DNA of 35,932 nucleotides from an uncultured Treponema sp. (GCA_946615905.1 CAMOIE010000027.1:1-35932), one strand, 5' to 3'; shown: positions 6,999 to 14,534, counted from the stretch's first letter. Made by a program: numbers and translations. The notes: generated from the sequence alone by a model not told the origin.

Positions 6999-7574
6999 AT
7001 GGTAGAGTTAGAGAATAAAATCCGGGCGGAAGGAAAAGTCCTGCCCGGAAACATACTGAAAGTTTCAAGTTTTTTAAATCATCAGATTGACGTGGCCTTT
7101 CTTGACAAAATGGCCGCGGAATTCGTCCGTCTTTTTTCAGACTGTAAAATCAACAAAGTTTTAACGATCGAGTCCTCAGGCATATCGATTGCCTGCGCTG
7201 TCGCCAGAATCCTAAAGGTGCCGGTCGTATTCTGCAAAAAAACACTTTCCACAAACGTAAACGAGGACGTTTTCTCCACACCGATTCATTCCTTCACCCA
7301 CGGAAAAGACTACAACGTGATTGTCTCAAAGGATTTCGTAAAAAAGGGCGATTCTATTTTGATTGTGGATGACTTTCTAGCCAACGGTTGCGCCTTGCAT
7401 GGTTTGGCCAACCTTGTTCGGGAGGCCGGGGCTGACTTGGTGGGCGCCGGAATTTGCATAGAAAAGGGCTTTCAGGAAGGCGGAAAAAAGCTCCGCGAGT
7501 CTGGAATGAGGGTAGAGTCACTTGCGATTATTGAGAGCATGTCAGCAGAGAATGGCGTGACTTTCAAAAAATAG
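6999..7574 (+). CDS. xpt: Xanthine phosphoribosyltransferase
   Basis: The enzyme makes XMP from xanthine and PRPP for purine salvage. The 191-residue product follows the Bacillus Xpt sequence closely by memory: KVSSFLNHQIDVAFLDK near residue 21, LTIESSGISIA (about 55), then the PRPP-binding loop ILIVDDFLANGCALHGL (VDDFLANG at 123-130), and the C-terminal GICIEKGFQEGG and RVESLA. Length is normal for the family. ATG 6999 gives an N-terminus like the Bacillus enzyme; the in-frame TTG at 6978 would add seven residues without support. It stands alone between two amino-acid genes, with no permease gene beside it. Upstream -10 placement suggests a leaderless transcript rather than readthrough from thrA. 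Confidence 0.93.
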   Translation: MVELENKIRAEGKVLPGNILKVSSFLNHQIDVAFLDKMAAEFVRLFSDCKINKVLTIESSGISIACAVARILKVPVVFCKKTLSTNVNEDVFSTPIHSFTHGKDYNVIVSKDFVKKGDSILIVDDFLANGCALHGLANLVREAGADLVGAGICIEKGFQEGGKKLRESGMRVESLAIIESMSAENGVTFKK

Positions 7575-7650
7575 AAAAGCTCTGTTTTCAGGGATGGTGC
7601 TAGCTTAGGACTTTGCAGAATTAAGTAGGACTTCATTTCTTTAACTGGCT

Positions 7651-7678
7651 TTCACAAGATTCTGACTTATGATAATAT
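7651..7678 (+). promoter_or_regulatory. Weak promoter candidate for the DAHP synthase fusion
   Basis: TTCACA (7651-7656) and TAATAT (7673-7678) are 16 bases apart and would start RNA about 30 bases before the ATG at 7718. GGGGT precedes the ATG by five bases as a modest ribosome-binding site. I see no clear leader peptide or attenuator hairpin in 7575-7717. Confidence 0.3.
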
Positions 7679-7717
7679 AGTCTGAATAGATTATGAGGGC
7701 GTAAAAACGGGGTCAAA

Positions 7718-9676
7718 ATGGTTATAGTTTTAAAAAAGGACATTTCTGAAAGCGAAAAGCAGAACTTGAAGGATTTGCTGACCAGACGCAAGTTCAAAAT
7801 CAACGAGGTTGCGGGCGAGGAGTCCACGATTCTCGCGGCCGTCGGAAGACTGGCCATGGACATACGCGAAGTTCAGGTTATGCCGGGAGTCGCGAATGTC
7901 ATTCCGATTTCAAAACCATATAAGATGGCTTCCCGCGAATTCAAGCCTGAGGACAGCGTTTTTGAGATTCCGAACAATCGCGGGCAGATTATCCGAATCG
8001 GTGGCTCCAGAATCATTTCGATTGCAGGCCCCTGCGCGGTCGAGTCAAGGCAGCAGATGCTTGACGCGGCGGCCGCTGTAGCAAGATCCGGGGCGGCTAT
8101 GCTTCGAGGCGGTGCCTACAAGCCGAGAACTTCACCATATTCATTCCAGGGTCTTGGAGAAGAAGGCCTTAAATACCTGAAGGAAGCCGGAGAAAAGTAC
8201 GGGCTTCCTGTCGTGACTGAAATCGTCGCCTCTGAATACATCCCCGTGATGAAAGACTACGTTGACGTCTACCAGGTCGGGGCAAGGAACATGCAGAATT
8301 TCGAGCTTTTAAAAAGGCTCGGCGCGCTTGGAAAGCCAGTGATTTTGAAGAGGGGACTTTCTGCCACAATCGAAGAGCTTTTGATGGCGGCCGAATACCT
8401 GCTTTCAAGCGGAACTGACAAGGTGATTTTGTGCGAGCGGGGAATCAGGACTTACGAGAAAGCCACCCGCAACACCCTTGACCTTTCTGCGATTCCGATT
8501 TTACGCTCAATGACCCACCTTCCGATTATCGTTGACCCCAGCCACGCGGTCGGAATCCGGGACAAAATTCCTCCGATGGGCTTGGCCGCCATTGCCGCCG
8601 GTGCTGACGGAATCATCGTTGAAGTCCACTGCCACCCTGAGCAGGCTTTAAGCGATGCCGCCCAAGCCCTCTACCCTGAGCAGTTTGACAAGCTCATGCG
8701 TGACATCGAGGCTCTTTCCCCGGTAGTCGGAAAGGAAGTCGTACATATCCGCGATGTCGGCAAAAAGCAAAAGGGAGCTGACTGCAAGACTTGCGCAAAG
8801 TCAGAAAAACCGGTTTGTGTGTATTCCGGCAAAAAGGGAGCCTACGCAGAGATGGCCGTCGGCCATTATTTTGACGGAAACGCTGAGGCTCAGGCGGTGA
8901 ACTCTTTCACAGAGATTTTCAGGGCTGTCATTGACGGCAAGGCTGACTACGGAATGGTTCCGATTGAGAACTCTACCGCAGGCTCCGTCTACGAAAACTA
9001 CGACAACTTGACCCGCTTTGAGGACATCTCAATCGTCGGGGCGGTGACTCTAAGAATCCAACACTCTTTGCTGGCTCCCAAAGGAGCGACTTTGGACACA
9101 ATCAAGACTGTTTACTCCCATCCCCAGGGGCTGAGCCAGTGCGCGAACTTCCTTGAGGGACGGAACTGGCAGCTGGTGGACACTCTTTCCACCGCTACAG
9201 CCGCCAGCATGGTTGCCGAAAAGAATTCGATTGAGAACGCCGCTATTGCGAACGCCGTCAACGCAAAACTTTATAAACTTGACATAATCAAAGAAGGGAT
9301 TGAAAATAATCCTAGCAATTTCACGCGCTTTGTTGTGATTGCGGCAAACCACGTGGAGAACAATCCGGCGCAGGCGGCCCTTAAAGCCCAGAAAGGCGAG
9401 GGTGCGGCTCCGAACAGGGCGAGCATTGTCTTCAGCACGAAAAATGAGTCCGGTGCCTTGTACAACTGCCTCGGAGTTTTCAAGGAGGCTGGCCTTAACC
9501 TGACCCGCCTTGAGTCAAGACCGATTGCGGGAAAGCCGTGGAAATACTGGTTCTACGCTGACGCAGCCTTTGACACAGGAATCGAGGACGTGGCCGGATA
9601 TATCCAGAAGACTCTCGATTCCCTCAAGGAGACGGCCGAGGATATCAGGCTTTTGGGAATCTACAGCGAGAATTAA
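7718..9676 (+). CDS. DAHP synthase-prephenate dehydratase fusion with ACT domain
   Basis: One 652-residue chain carries two enzymes at opposite ends of phenylalanine synthesis. Residues 1-75 form a ferredoxin/ACT-like cap as in Thermotoga-type DAHP synthase. Residues about 80-345 are class I-beta DAHP synthase: AGPCAVES (101), GGAYKPRTSPYSFQG (about 130), VGARNMQNFELLK, ILKRG (about 209), DPSHAVG (about 271). After a short Cys-containing linker (DCKTCAKSEK), prephenate dehydratase runs from about 367: SGKKGAYAE, VPIENSTAGSV (about 413), HPQGLSQC and the catalytic NPSNFTRF (about 530). A C-terminal ACT domain (568-650) has the phenylalanine-binding-type ESRP. Chorismate mutase, which usually accompanies prephenate dehydratase in PheA, is absent from the chain. 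Phenylalanine could therefore inhibit both activities through one ACT domain (inference). Confidence 0.9.
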   Translation: MVIVLKKDISESEKQNLKDLLTRRKFKINEVAGEESTILAAVGRLAMDIREVQVMPGVANVIPISKPYKMASREFKPEDSVFEIPNNRGQIIRIGGSRIISIAGPCAVESRQQMLDAAAAVARSGAAMLRGGAYKPRTSPYSFQGLGEEGLKYLKEAGEKYGLPVVTEIVASEYIPVMKDYVDVYQVGARNMQNFELLKRLGALGKPVILKRGLSATIEELLMAAEYLLSSGTDKVILCERGIRTYEKATRNTLDLSAIPILRSMTHLPIIVDPSHAVGIRDKIPPMGLAAIAAGADGIIVEVHCHPEQALSDAAQALYPEQFDKLMRDIEALSPVVGKEVVHIRDVGKKQKGADCKTCAKSEKPVCVYSGKKGAYAEMAVGHYFDGNAEAQAVNSFTEIFRAVIDGKADYGMVPIENSTAGSVYENYDNLTRFEDISIVGAVTLRIQHSLLAPKGATLDTIKTVYSHPQGLSQCANFLEGRNWQLVDTLSTATAASMVAEKNSIENAAIANAVNAKLYKLDIIKEGIENNPSNFTRFVVIAANHVENNPAQAALKAQKGEGAAPNRASIVFSTKNESGALYNCLGVFKEAGLNLTRLESRPIAGKPWKYWFYADAAFDTGIEDVAGYIQKTLDSLKETAEDIRLLGIYSEN

Positions 9677-9704
9677 TAAACAGCCGCTGTCCGCGTTAGC
9701 GATG

Positions 9705-9830
9705 TGAAGGGGCGTAAGTAGCCGTTGGTTGAGCTTGTCGAAACTTACGGCTATGAGCCGGAGGAGGCGAACCCCGGAACGTAGCGACCTGCCGTGCGGA
9801 AGCATGGCGGGGAACGCCCGAAATTATTGT
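9705..9830. repeat. Intergenic repeat with GAGCTTGTCG loop
   Basis: Between the fusion gene and ilvN lies a mosaic unit. GGGGCG (9709-9714) and GAACCCCGGA (9769-9778) bracket a hairpin in which TAGCCGT (9719-9725) can pair with ACGGCTA (9747-9753), or CGTAAG (9713-9718) with CTTACG (9744-9749), around GAGCTTGTCG (9731-9740). The same GGGGCG ... TAGCCG ... CGGCTATGAG ... GAACCCCGGA frame recurs at 20795-20840, and the loop recurs at 12291-12300. Confidence 0.65.
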
Positions 9831-9858
9831 AAACCGTTCATTAAAAAGTGAGGAAAAT

Positions 9859-10353
9859 ATGGAACAGTACGTACTTTCAGTTTTGGTGGAAAACCATCCC
9901 GGCGTTTTGAACCGCGTCTCAGGACTTTTCAGCCGCCGTGGATACAACATCGATTCTTTGACTGTCTGCGAGACCTACAAATCTTCTGAGTCAAGAATGA
10001 CAATCGCCGTGACCGGGGATGAGGAGACTGTCGAGCAGATTGAGAAGCAGCTTTCAAAACTGGTCGAGGTTATCACGATTACGAAGGCACGCAAGGGGGA
10101 GACTTGTCAGCGGCAGATGGCCTTGATCAAAGTTTCTGCAAAGGGAACTGACCGCGCCGTGATTATCGAGACCTGCAATATTTTCCGTGCGCATATCGTT
10201 GACGTTGCCCCTGAGACAGTAATCGTCGAGGCGACCGGAAGCGAGGATAAGATTGACTCTCTCGTCCGCCTGCTGGAGCCTTATGGAATCCAGGAGCTTG
10301 CAAAGGCCGGACTCACATCAATGGACCGGGGAAGCAAAAAACTCGGAGCGTAA
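9859..10353 (+). CDS. ilvN: Acetolactate synthase small (regulatory) subunit
   Basis: This subunit activates the catalytic large subunit of acetohydroxyacid synthase and gives it valine feedback in branched-chain amino-acid synthesis. The 164 residues start with the ACT domain SVLVENHPGVLNRVSGLFSR (7-26) and RGYNIDSLTV, continue with ESRMTIAVTGDE, and end with the second domain (RQMALIKVSA, then EATGSEDKIDSLVRLLEPYGI). Length is that of the IlvH/IlvN family. A GAGG ribosome-binding site precedes the ATG. The large-subunit gene ilvB, usually adjacent, is not here, so the two subunits are encoded apart. A strong terminator follows at once, so it is likely transcribed singly or from the fusion gene. 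Confidence 0.93.
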   Translation: MEQYVLSVLVENHPGVLNRVSGLFSRRGYNIDSLTVCETYKSSESRMTIAVTGDEETVEQIEKQLSKLVEVITITKARKGETCQRQMALIKVSAKGTDRAVIIETCNIFRAHIVDVAPETVIVEATGSEDKIDSLVRLLEPYGIQELAKAGLTSMDRGSKKLGA

Positions 10354-10379
10354 AAAGAGATATTTTCGTATCGGATTCA

Positions 10380-10414
10380 AAAGCACCGGAGAGGACTTTC
10401 CGGTGCTTTTTTTT
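10380..10414 (+). terminator. Rho-independent terminator after ilvN
   Basis: AAAGCACCGGA (10380-10390) pairs perfectly with TCCGGTGCTTT (10399-10409) over an eight-base loop and runs into Ts to 10414. It ends ilvN transcription before the lipoprotein gene. Confidence 0.9.
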
Positions 10415-10442
10415 ATTTTTGGAAAGTGCTATTCTTTTTCCT

Positions 10443-12170
10443 ATGAATAAATTGAGTGGATTTTGTAGATTACGTAGATTATCATTTCAAAGAATTTTCG
10501 CTTTTGCATTTTTCGCCTTGTTTTTTTCTTTTTCTTCTTGCTCGTCGAATTTTCAGCTTGAAATCCCGAATCATCAGCCGGCAAAAGTCACTCTTTCTTC
10601 CGCCAGCGGAATCCGATTTTTCCATTTCTCAAAAAGCCAGATTGAGGCCATAAAAGATTTTAGAAGCGCAAACGGGGACTCGGCCTTGCAGATTACGCTT
10701 TCCGTCAGCCGCTCCGATACAAGCCCCGTGAATTTTGCGGACTCCTTCGGATTTTTTTATCAGGAAGACCTTTCTTCTGGCAAAGTCACGGGCAACATCC
10801 GGTCAAAACCTGCTGTCTCCATGACCCTCTCTGATTTCGCATCTTCTTCCGTGAGCATAGCCTTTTGCATGAGCCGGGATGGGCAGGTTCCGGCCGGATT
10901 TTACATTTCCTCAGCCGCAAAATACAAGGTCGATGGGGCAAAAATCACCCGCGCAATCGTTGGCTTTGACTACCGATCTCTTCCTTTTTACGCATTTGCC
11001 TCAAACGGTGGAAAACTTGTAAGCGGCTCTAAGACAGCGGACTTCTCTGGCCTAGCCCAGGTTTTCCCGGCGGTGAACACAAAGTCAGCCTACCTTCCCC
11101 AAATTGACTTGTTTTTCGCCGAAAATCACGGACTAAAGACAGCCCAAATCGCAAGTGGCGGGGAAGTGATTACAATCCGCTCTCCAGCTATCTCTCCAAA
11201 TGGTCTTGCGATTCAATCGTCCGCCTTGAGATATCCATTCTCCCAGATTTCATTTCCTCAAGGTGGGGATGCCGTCACAGCCCTTTTAGCCCACGGCGAG
11301 ACTTTCTCCTCAAAGAATTTCTCTGACATTCCAGCTCCGATTCCGACTGACCCAGGCTTGATTATAAAATGGCAGAAGTCAAAATGGCGGGAGGCGAATT
11401 TCGAGCTTTTTTCCTGGGACCGCTTTCCGAGTCTCCTGTATTTTGACACTGTTTCCTACGCCTATCAGTCCGCGATGTTCAAGCGTCTGGCATTTTTTGT
11501 CGAGAAGACAGGCTGGCGGGGAAAGCTCTGGTCAAATGAGGAGATTTCTGGCATCCACGGCTACAATGCCCACGACTATAAGGCAGAGAGCCTTGCGGAA
11601 TTCTTTGACCTTGCCAGAAGGACGAATTTTCCCCTGAACCCAGAGGAAGTTCTTCTTGAGAAAATTCTCCTCGCGAACGGAATCATAGTCCAAAATCCGG
11701 CCGGAGAGATTACGGCTGGGCAGGGCGGGGTGATTTCAATCTCGCAGGAGTCTCCTGAATATTTGCGCCGTCAGTTTGTCGCCCATGAAGGCTGGCACGG
11801 GCTGTATTTCATCGACCCGGACTTCCGAAATACTGTCGCCTCGATTTTTTACACGATGGACCAGCAGACTTTGAGTTACCTTTTGAGATATTTTTCCGTC
11901 ACGCCAAGTTTGAACTACGATTTGTCGGACGATTATCTTGTCAAAAATGAATTTATGGCTTATTTGCTCCAGCAGCCGGTCAGCGCGGTCGGAAAATATT
12001 TTGTGAACGCCGCCTCCCGACAACATTCTCAGGAAAAGGCTAAGACCCAGGCCGACTACATAATCCAGACCAATGCCGAGGGCTTCACTTCCGCCGCGAC
12101 ACTTTTGGATGAATACGTGAATGACCGCTGGGGCCTTTCCGCCGGCCGAGTCTGGCTTTTGTCAAATTAG
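10443..12170 (+). CDS. Lipoprotein with HExxH zinc-metallopeptidase motif
   Basis: The 575-residue product has a basic N-terminus, a hydrophobic segment (residues 18-30) and a relaxed lipobox SFSSC (Cys33), so it is probably a lipid-anchored envelope protein. The first 400 residues look like beta-rich secreted sequence and match no family I recognise. Near the C-terminus FVAHEGWHGLYF contains HEGWH (448-452), and NEFMAYL places Glu503 51 residues later. HExxH plus a downstream Glu in NExxAY context is the gluzincin-type zinc site. A peptidase role is therefore inferred from motif only; the substrate is unknown. ATG 10443 gives a proper signal peptide. TATTCT (10430-10435) lies seven bases before it and there is no ribosome-binding site. 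Confidence 0.7.
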   Translation: MNKLSGFCRLRRLSFQRIFAFAFFALFFSFSSCSSNFQLEIPNHQPAKVTLSSASGIRFFHFSKSQIEAIKDFRSANGDSALQITLSVSRSDTSPVNFADSFGFFYQEDLSSGKVTGNIRSKPAVSMTLSDFASSSVSIAFCMSRDGQVPAGFYISSAAKYKVDGAKITRAIVGFDYRSLPFYAFASNGGKLVSGSKTADFSGLAQVFPAVNTKSAYLPQIDLFFAENHGLKTAQIASGGEVITIRSPAISPNGLAIQSSALRYPFSQISFPQGGDAVTALLAHGETFSSKNFSDIPAPIPTDPGLIIKWQKSKWREANFELFSWDRFPSLLYFDTVSYAYQSAMFKRLAFFVEKTGWRGKLWSNEEISGIHGYNAHDYKAESLAEFFDLARRTNFPLNPEEVLLEKILLANGIIVQNPAGEITAGQGGVISISQESPEYLRRQFVAHEGWHGLYFIDPDFRNTVASIFYTMDQQTLSYLLRYFSVTPSLNYDLSDDYLVKNEFMAYLLQQPVSAVGKYFVNAASRQHSQEKAKTQADYIIQTNAEGFTSAATLLDEYVNDRWGLSAGRVWLLSN

Positions 12171-12387
12171 GAAAAGAATAAAGAAAAGATTTGGGTGGCC
12201 CGGAGCGGGCAACGCCCGCCCCGTCGCTACGTCCAACCTTCGCTAGCGCTCATTGGTGCTGCCCCAAAGAATTCTCGGCGGATGGTCATTGAGCTTGTCG
12301 AAATGACCGTCTGCACACTATCTGCTGATTCCTGGCATTGGCCAGCCCCAACTTCGGGTTTCCCATCGCTGCCGCTCTGGCGGTCTT
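12171..12387. repeat. Intergenic mosaic after the lipoprotein gene
   Basis: Contains the shared phrase CCTTCGCTAGCGCTCATT (about 12237-12254). A hairpin GGTCATT (12284-12290) with AATGACC (12302-12308) closes over the same GAGCTTGTCG loop seen at 9731-9740, with different arms. No gene or clear terminator is visible in this stretch. Confidence 0.6.
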
Positions 12388-12625
12388 GCAGGGGCAAGAC
12401 CGAGACTCGCTAAAATCGCTCATTAAATCGCGATTTTTCCCGCTTACAGCGGGTCGCTCCCTATCTCGCAGGGGCTCGACCGAGACTCGCTAAAATCGCT
12501 CATTAAATCGCGATTTTCCCCCGCTTACAGCGGGGCGCTCCCTATCTCGCAGGGGCAAGACCGGGACTCGCTAAAATTGCTCATCAAATCGCAATTTTCC
12601 CCGCTTTCAGCGGGTCGCTCCCTAC
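12388..12625. repeat. Three tandem copies of an 80-81-bp hairpin unit
   Basis: Units start at 12388, 12468 and 12549 with GCAGGGG and end with CGCTCCCTA. Each has two hairpins: AAAATCGC...GCGATTTT and CCCGC...GCGGG. In unit 3 the first stem reads AAAATTGC...GCAATTTT, so both arms changed together and pairing is kept. The last unit ends on the stop codon (12625-12627) of the minus-strand gene. The same AAAATTGC stem occurs at 121-146. Confidence 0.85.
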
Positions 12626-14157
12626 TATTTCTCAGCGGCTCCCAAGAATTTCTGCATCAAATTGACGAAAAGATAGATTTTTTTGTAGATTTCAACGCCG
12701 AGCTGCTGGACTGGATGTTCTGCAAAGCGGTCGAGTTCCTTCCAGTTGATTACCATTTCCGGTCTCTGCTTCTGGTGGTCGTCGAGCAGGGCCTTGATAT
12801 TCTTGGCAAAGGAAATCATCGATTTTGTGCAGCTCACAAGGTATTCACGGGCCTCTGAGTTTGTGTCACGAAGCAATGTTCGGATGATGTTCTGGGCTTC
12901 CTTGTCGCGCTCGCAGCGGGGCAGAAGGGTCTTGAACTTCATTCCTATTTCCGCATCCTCAGCAAGTTTGTTGTCAAAGGCTGTAATCGCGTCTGATGTG
13001 TCCAAAAGAATATGGTAGTCTTCGCTCATCTGGCCGGAAAGCGTGTTGTTCGTCCATTTTCCGCGTACCAAAACCAAGTCTCCGTACTCGCGGATGTCTC
13101 TTTTCGCATACTCAACCAAAAATGCCTTGAGGTAGTTGAGGGGGCGGGAGAACTGGAAGGAGCCGAGGTTTTTCTTCTCAAAGGGGGCGGATCCGGTGTC
13201 GGAGTAGTTTTTAAGGACCACAATCACGTTCGTATTGAAAATCTGGGTCAAAAGACTGTCGATTTTTGAATTTGTCTGGTCATTCTCCAGCTTTTTGATT
13301 GCGACGTTCACCTGGGAGCGGATTTTTTCGATGTAGGTTTCTACAATCTGCTCTTTTTTAGTCTCGGCCTGTGTGTAGTACTTTGGATCGCGGGAGGCAA
13401 GCTCTATAATCATGTCAAAGACTCGGGAATTCTTGAGCTGGCGCAGGCGGTTTACGAGTTTGTTCCATACTGCTGGTTTTACCGGCTCTATTCCGCGGAC
13501 AGTCTTGAACATGGCCATCAGGTCGTCCCACTGGGAATCCAGCGGAAGTGAATACATGACAGTGGCAAAATCCTTTAAATCTTCTGCGACGTATGCGGCT
13601 TCAATCGGCTCGAATTTCGGGGTATGGTTGAAGTCGTTTTCGTGCAATGAGGAGTCGAATTTTTTGAGGATAAAATAATAGTCATAGGTGCAGAAGGCTT
13701 TGAATGCCATCAGCTTTTGGTAGAGTGTGTCGATTCCTGTGATTTTGGCAGAGTCGAATTCCCCCATGAAGGAATCCATGTCGTTTTTGATTTTCGTCTT
13801 CAATTCTGAGAAGGGCATGTTTGAGGACATTGTGTTAATGGAGTCCTCGTTGAGGTTCTCGATAAGTTTTTTCTGGTTTTCAGAAAGCGAGTAGTCAACG
13901 ACCATGTTTTTAAGCGCGTTCGGGTTTTGAATCGACATGAACATGGCCTGGACAGGAGATGCGACCTTGTAAATTTCATAGAAGAATTTACCGAAGGACG
14001 GCTGCATGGAGTTCGACTTGTAGAATTTGTTATGAGTGCGAGCTAAATCTTTTGCGATAGCTTTTAAAAGCTTTTTCTTTTCAGCTTCGGGGTCTCCTCC
14101 GCTAAAAAGAGAACTGAACAAACGAGAAAAAAATGACCCACCAGAATTTTTTGCCAT
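12625..14157 (-). CDS. DUF5312-like cytoplasmic protein of spirochaetes
   Basis: The 510-residue protein begins MAKNSGGSFFSRLFSSLFSG and continues as a helical, charged, signal-less protein: FYKSNSMQPSFGKFFYEIYKVASP (about 46-70), LYQKLMAFKAFCTYDYYFILKKFD, and a C-terminal WKELDRFAEHPVQQLGVEIYKK. I associate this pattern with the DUF5312 family of treponemes; the name is from memory and the molecular function is unknown. No catalytic motif or membrane segment stands out. Its start has a textbook promoter (TTGACA, 17 bases, CATATT) but the -10 box ends six bases before the ATG, so the mRNA should begin at or next to the start codon. It converges on the lipoprotein gene. Confidence 0.6.
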   Translation of the reverse strand: MAKNSGGSFFSRLFSSLFSGGDPEAEKKKLLKAIAKDLARTHNKFYKSNSMQPSFGKFFYEIYKVASPVQAMFMSIQNPNALKNMVVDYSLSENQKKLIENLNEDSINTMSSNMPFSELKTKIKNDMDSFMGEFDSAKITGIDTLYQKLMAFKAFCTYDYYFILKKFDSSLHENDFNHTPKFEPIEAAYVAEDLKDFATVMYSLPLDSQWDDLMAMFKTVRGIEPVKPAVWNKLVNRLRQLKNSRVFDMIIELASRDPKYYTQAETKKEQIVETYIEKIRSQVNVAIKKLENDQTNSKIDSLLTQIFNTNVIVVLKNYSDTGSAPFEKKNLGSFQFSRPLNYLKAFLVEYAKRDIREYGDLVLVRGKWTNNTLSGQMSEDYHILLDTSDAITAFDNKLAEDAEIGMKFKTLLPRCERDKEAQNIIRTLLRDTNSEAREYLVSCTKSMISFAKNIKALLDDHQKQRPEMVINWKELDRFAEHPVQQLGVEIYKKIYLFVNLMQKFLGAAEK

Positions 14158-14163
14158 ACTTTA

Positions 14164-14192
14164 AATATGATAGAATAAGGCGTTATTGTCAA
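14164..14192 (-). promoter_or_regulatory. Promoter of the DUF5312-like gene, leaderless layout
   Basis: On the minus strand a perfect TTGACA (14187-14192) and CATATT (14164-14169) are spaced by exactly 17 bases, and the -10 box ends six bases before the ATG at 14157. There is no room for a ribosome-binding site after the expected transcription start. Confidence 0.65.
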
Positions 14193-14218
14193 TAATTCAG
14201 GGAATATGAATGTTAAAT

Positions 14219-14317
14219 GAACGAACCACAGGGCAAGCCCAGGGGTATCGTTCGTTCTTAAAAGGTGTTGCAGTCGGGTACACCCCTTATTCGCCCCAAG
14301 GGGCTGGATATGTACCC
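14219..14317. repeat. Two consecutive nested hairpins
   Basis: Hairpin A: GAACGAAC (14219-14226) with GTTCGTTC (14250-14257), inner GGGC-AA-GCCC. Hairpin B: GGGTACA (14276-14282) with TGTACCC (14311-14317), inner GCCCC-AA-GGGGC (14293-14304). Both have the same outer-plus-inner architecture with an AA loop but unrelated sequences. They lie in the 474-base gap between the DUF5312-like gene and the barrel gene. Confidence 0.6.
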
Positions 14318-14361
14318 TCCGCACGAATCAAATTTTGTTGAACAATTTGTTAAAATTTCTT

Positions 14362-14390
14362 TTGAAAAATCTAACTTTATGGTGCATAAT
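14362..14390 (+). promoter_or_regulatory. Promoter of the candidate small RNA
   Basis: TTGAAA (14362-14367) and CATAAT (14385-14390) are each one mismatch from consensus and are spaced by 17 bases. The predicted start is about 14397. No protein gene begins within reach before the terminator at 14503-14534. Confidence 0.5.
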
Positions 14391-14396
14391 TTATGT

Positions 14397-14534
14397 ATCA
14401 ATTCGATTACTTTCATCTGCCAGTGTGTGCTTAAAATTTATGGCAGATTCTTATAGCAAGCGGAAGAGCGAGAGTACAGAAGGGAAATGTTTCTTTTCCC
14501 GGAATCCTGCGGTTTGTGTCGCAGGATTTTTTTT
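14397..14534 (+). ncRNA. Candidate small RNA, about 138 nt
   Basis: A near-consensus promoter at 14362-14390 and a strong terminator at 14503-14534 define a short transcript with no convincing protein. Inside, ATCTGCCA (14415-14422) pairs with TGGCAGAT (14441-14448), GGGAAA (14482-14487) pairs with TTTCCC (14495-14500), and the terminator makes a third stem. The single-stranded stretch between the first two hairpins is purine-rich (AAGCGGAAGAGCGAGAGTAC). I do not recognise it as 6S, SRP, tmRNA or RNase P RNA. A 34-codon frame from 14440 runs through the terminator and is not credible. The region ends about 100 bases before the barrel gene, which has its own AT-rich promoter zone (TATAAT at 14567 and 14580). 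Confidence 0.45.
14503..14534 (+). terminator. Rho-independent terminator of the candidate small RNA
   Basis: AATCCTGCG (14503-14511) pairs perfectly with CGCAGGATT (14520-14528) and is followed by eight Ts to 14534. No plus-strand gene ends upstream of it for more than 2 kb, so it must end a non-coding transcript or act in a leader. Confidence 0.85.

Noticed and set aside
12388..12625. CRISPR array
   Set aside because: The three units abut directly with no unique spacers, and no cas genes are present.
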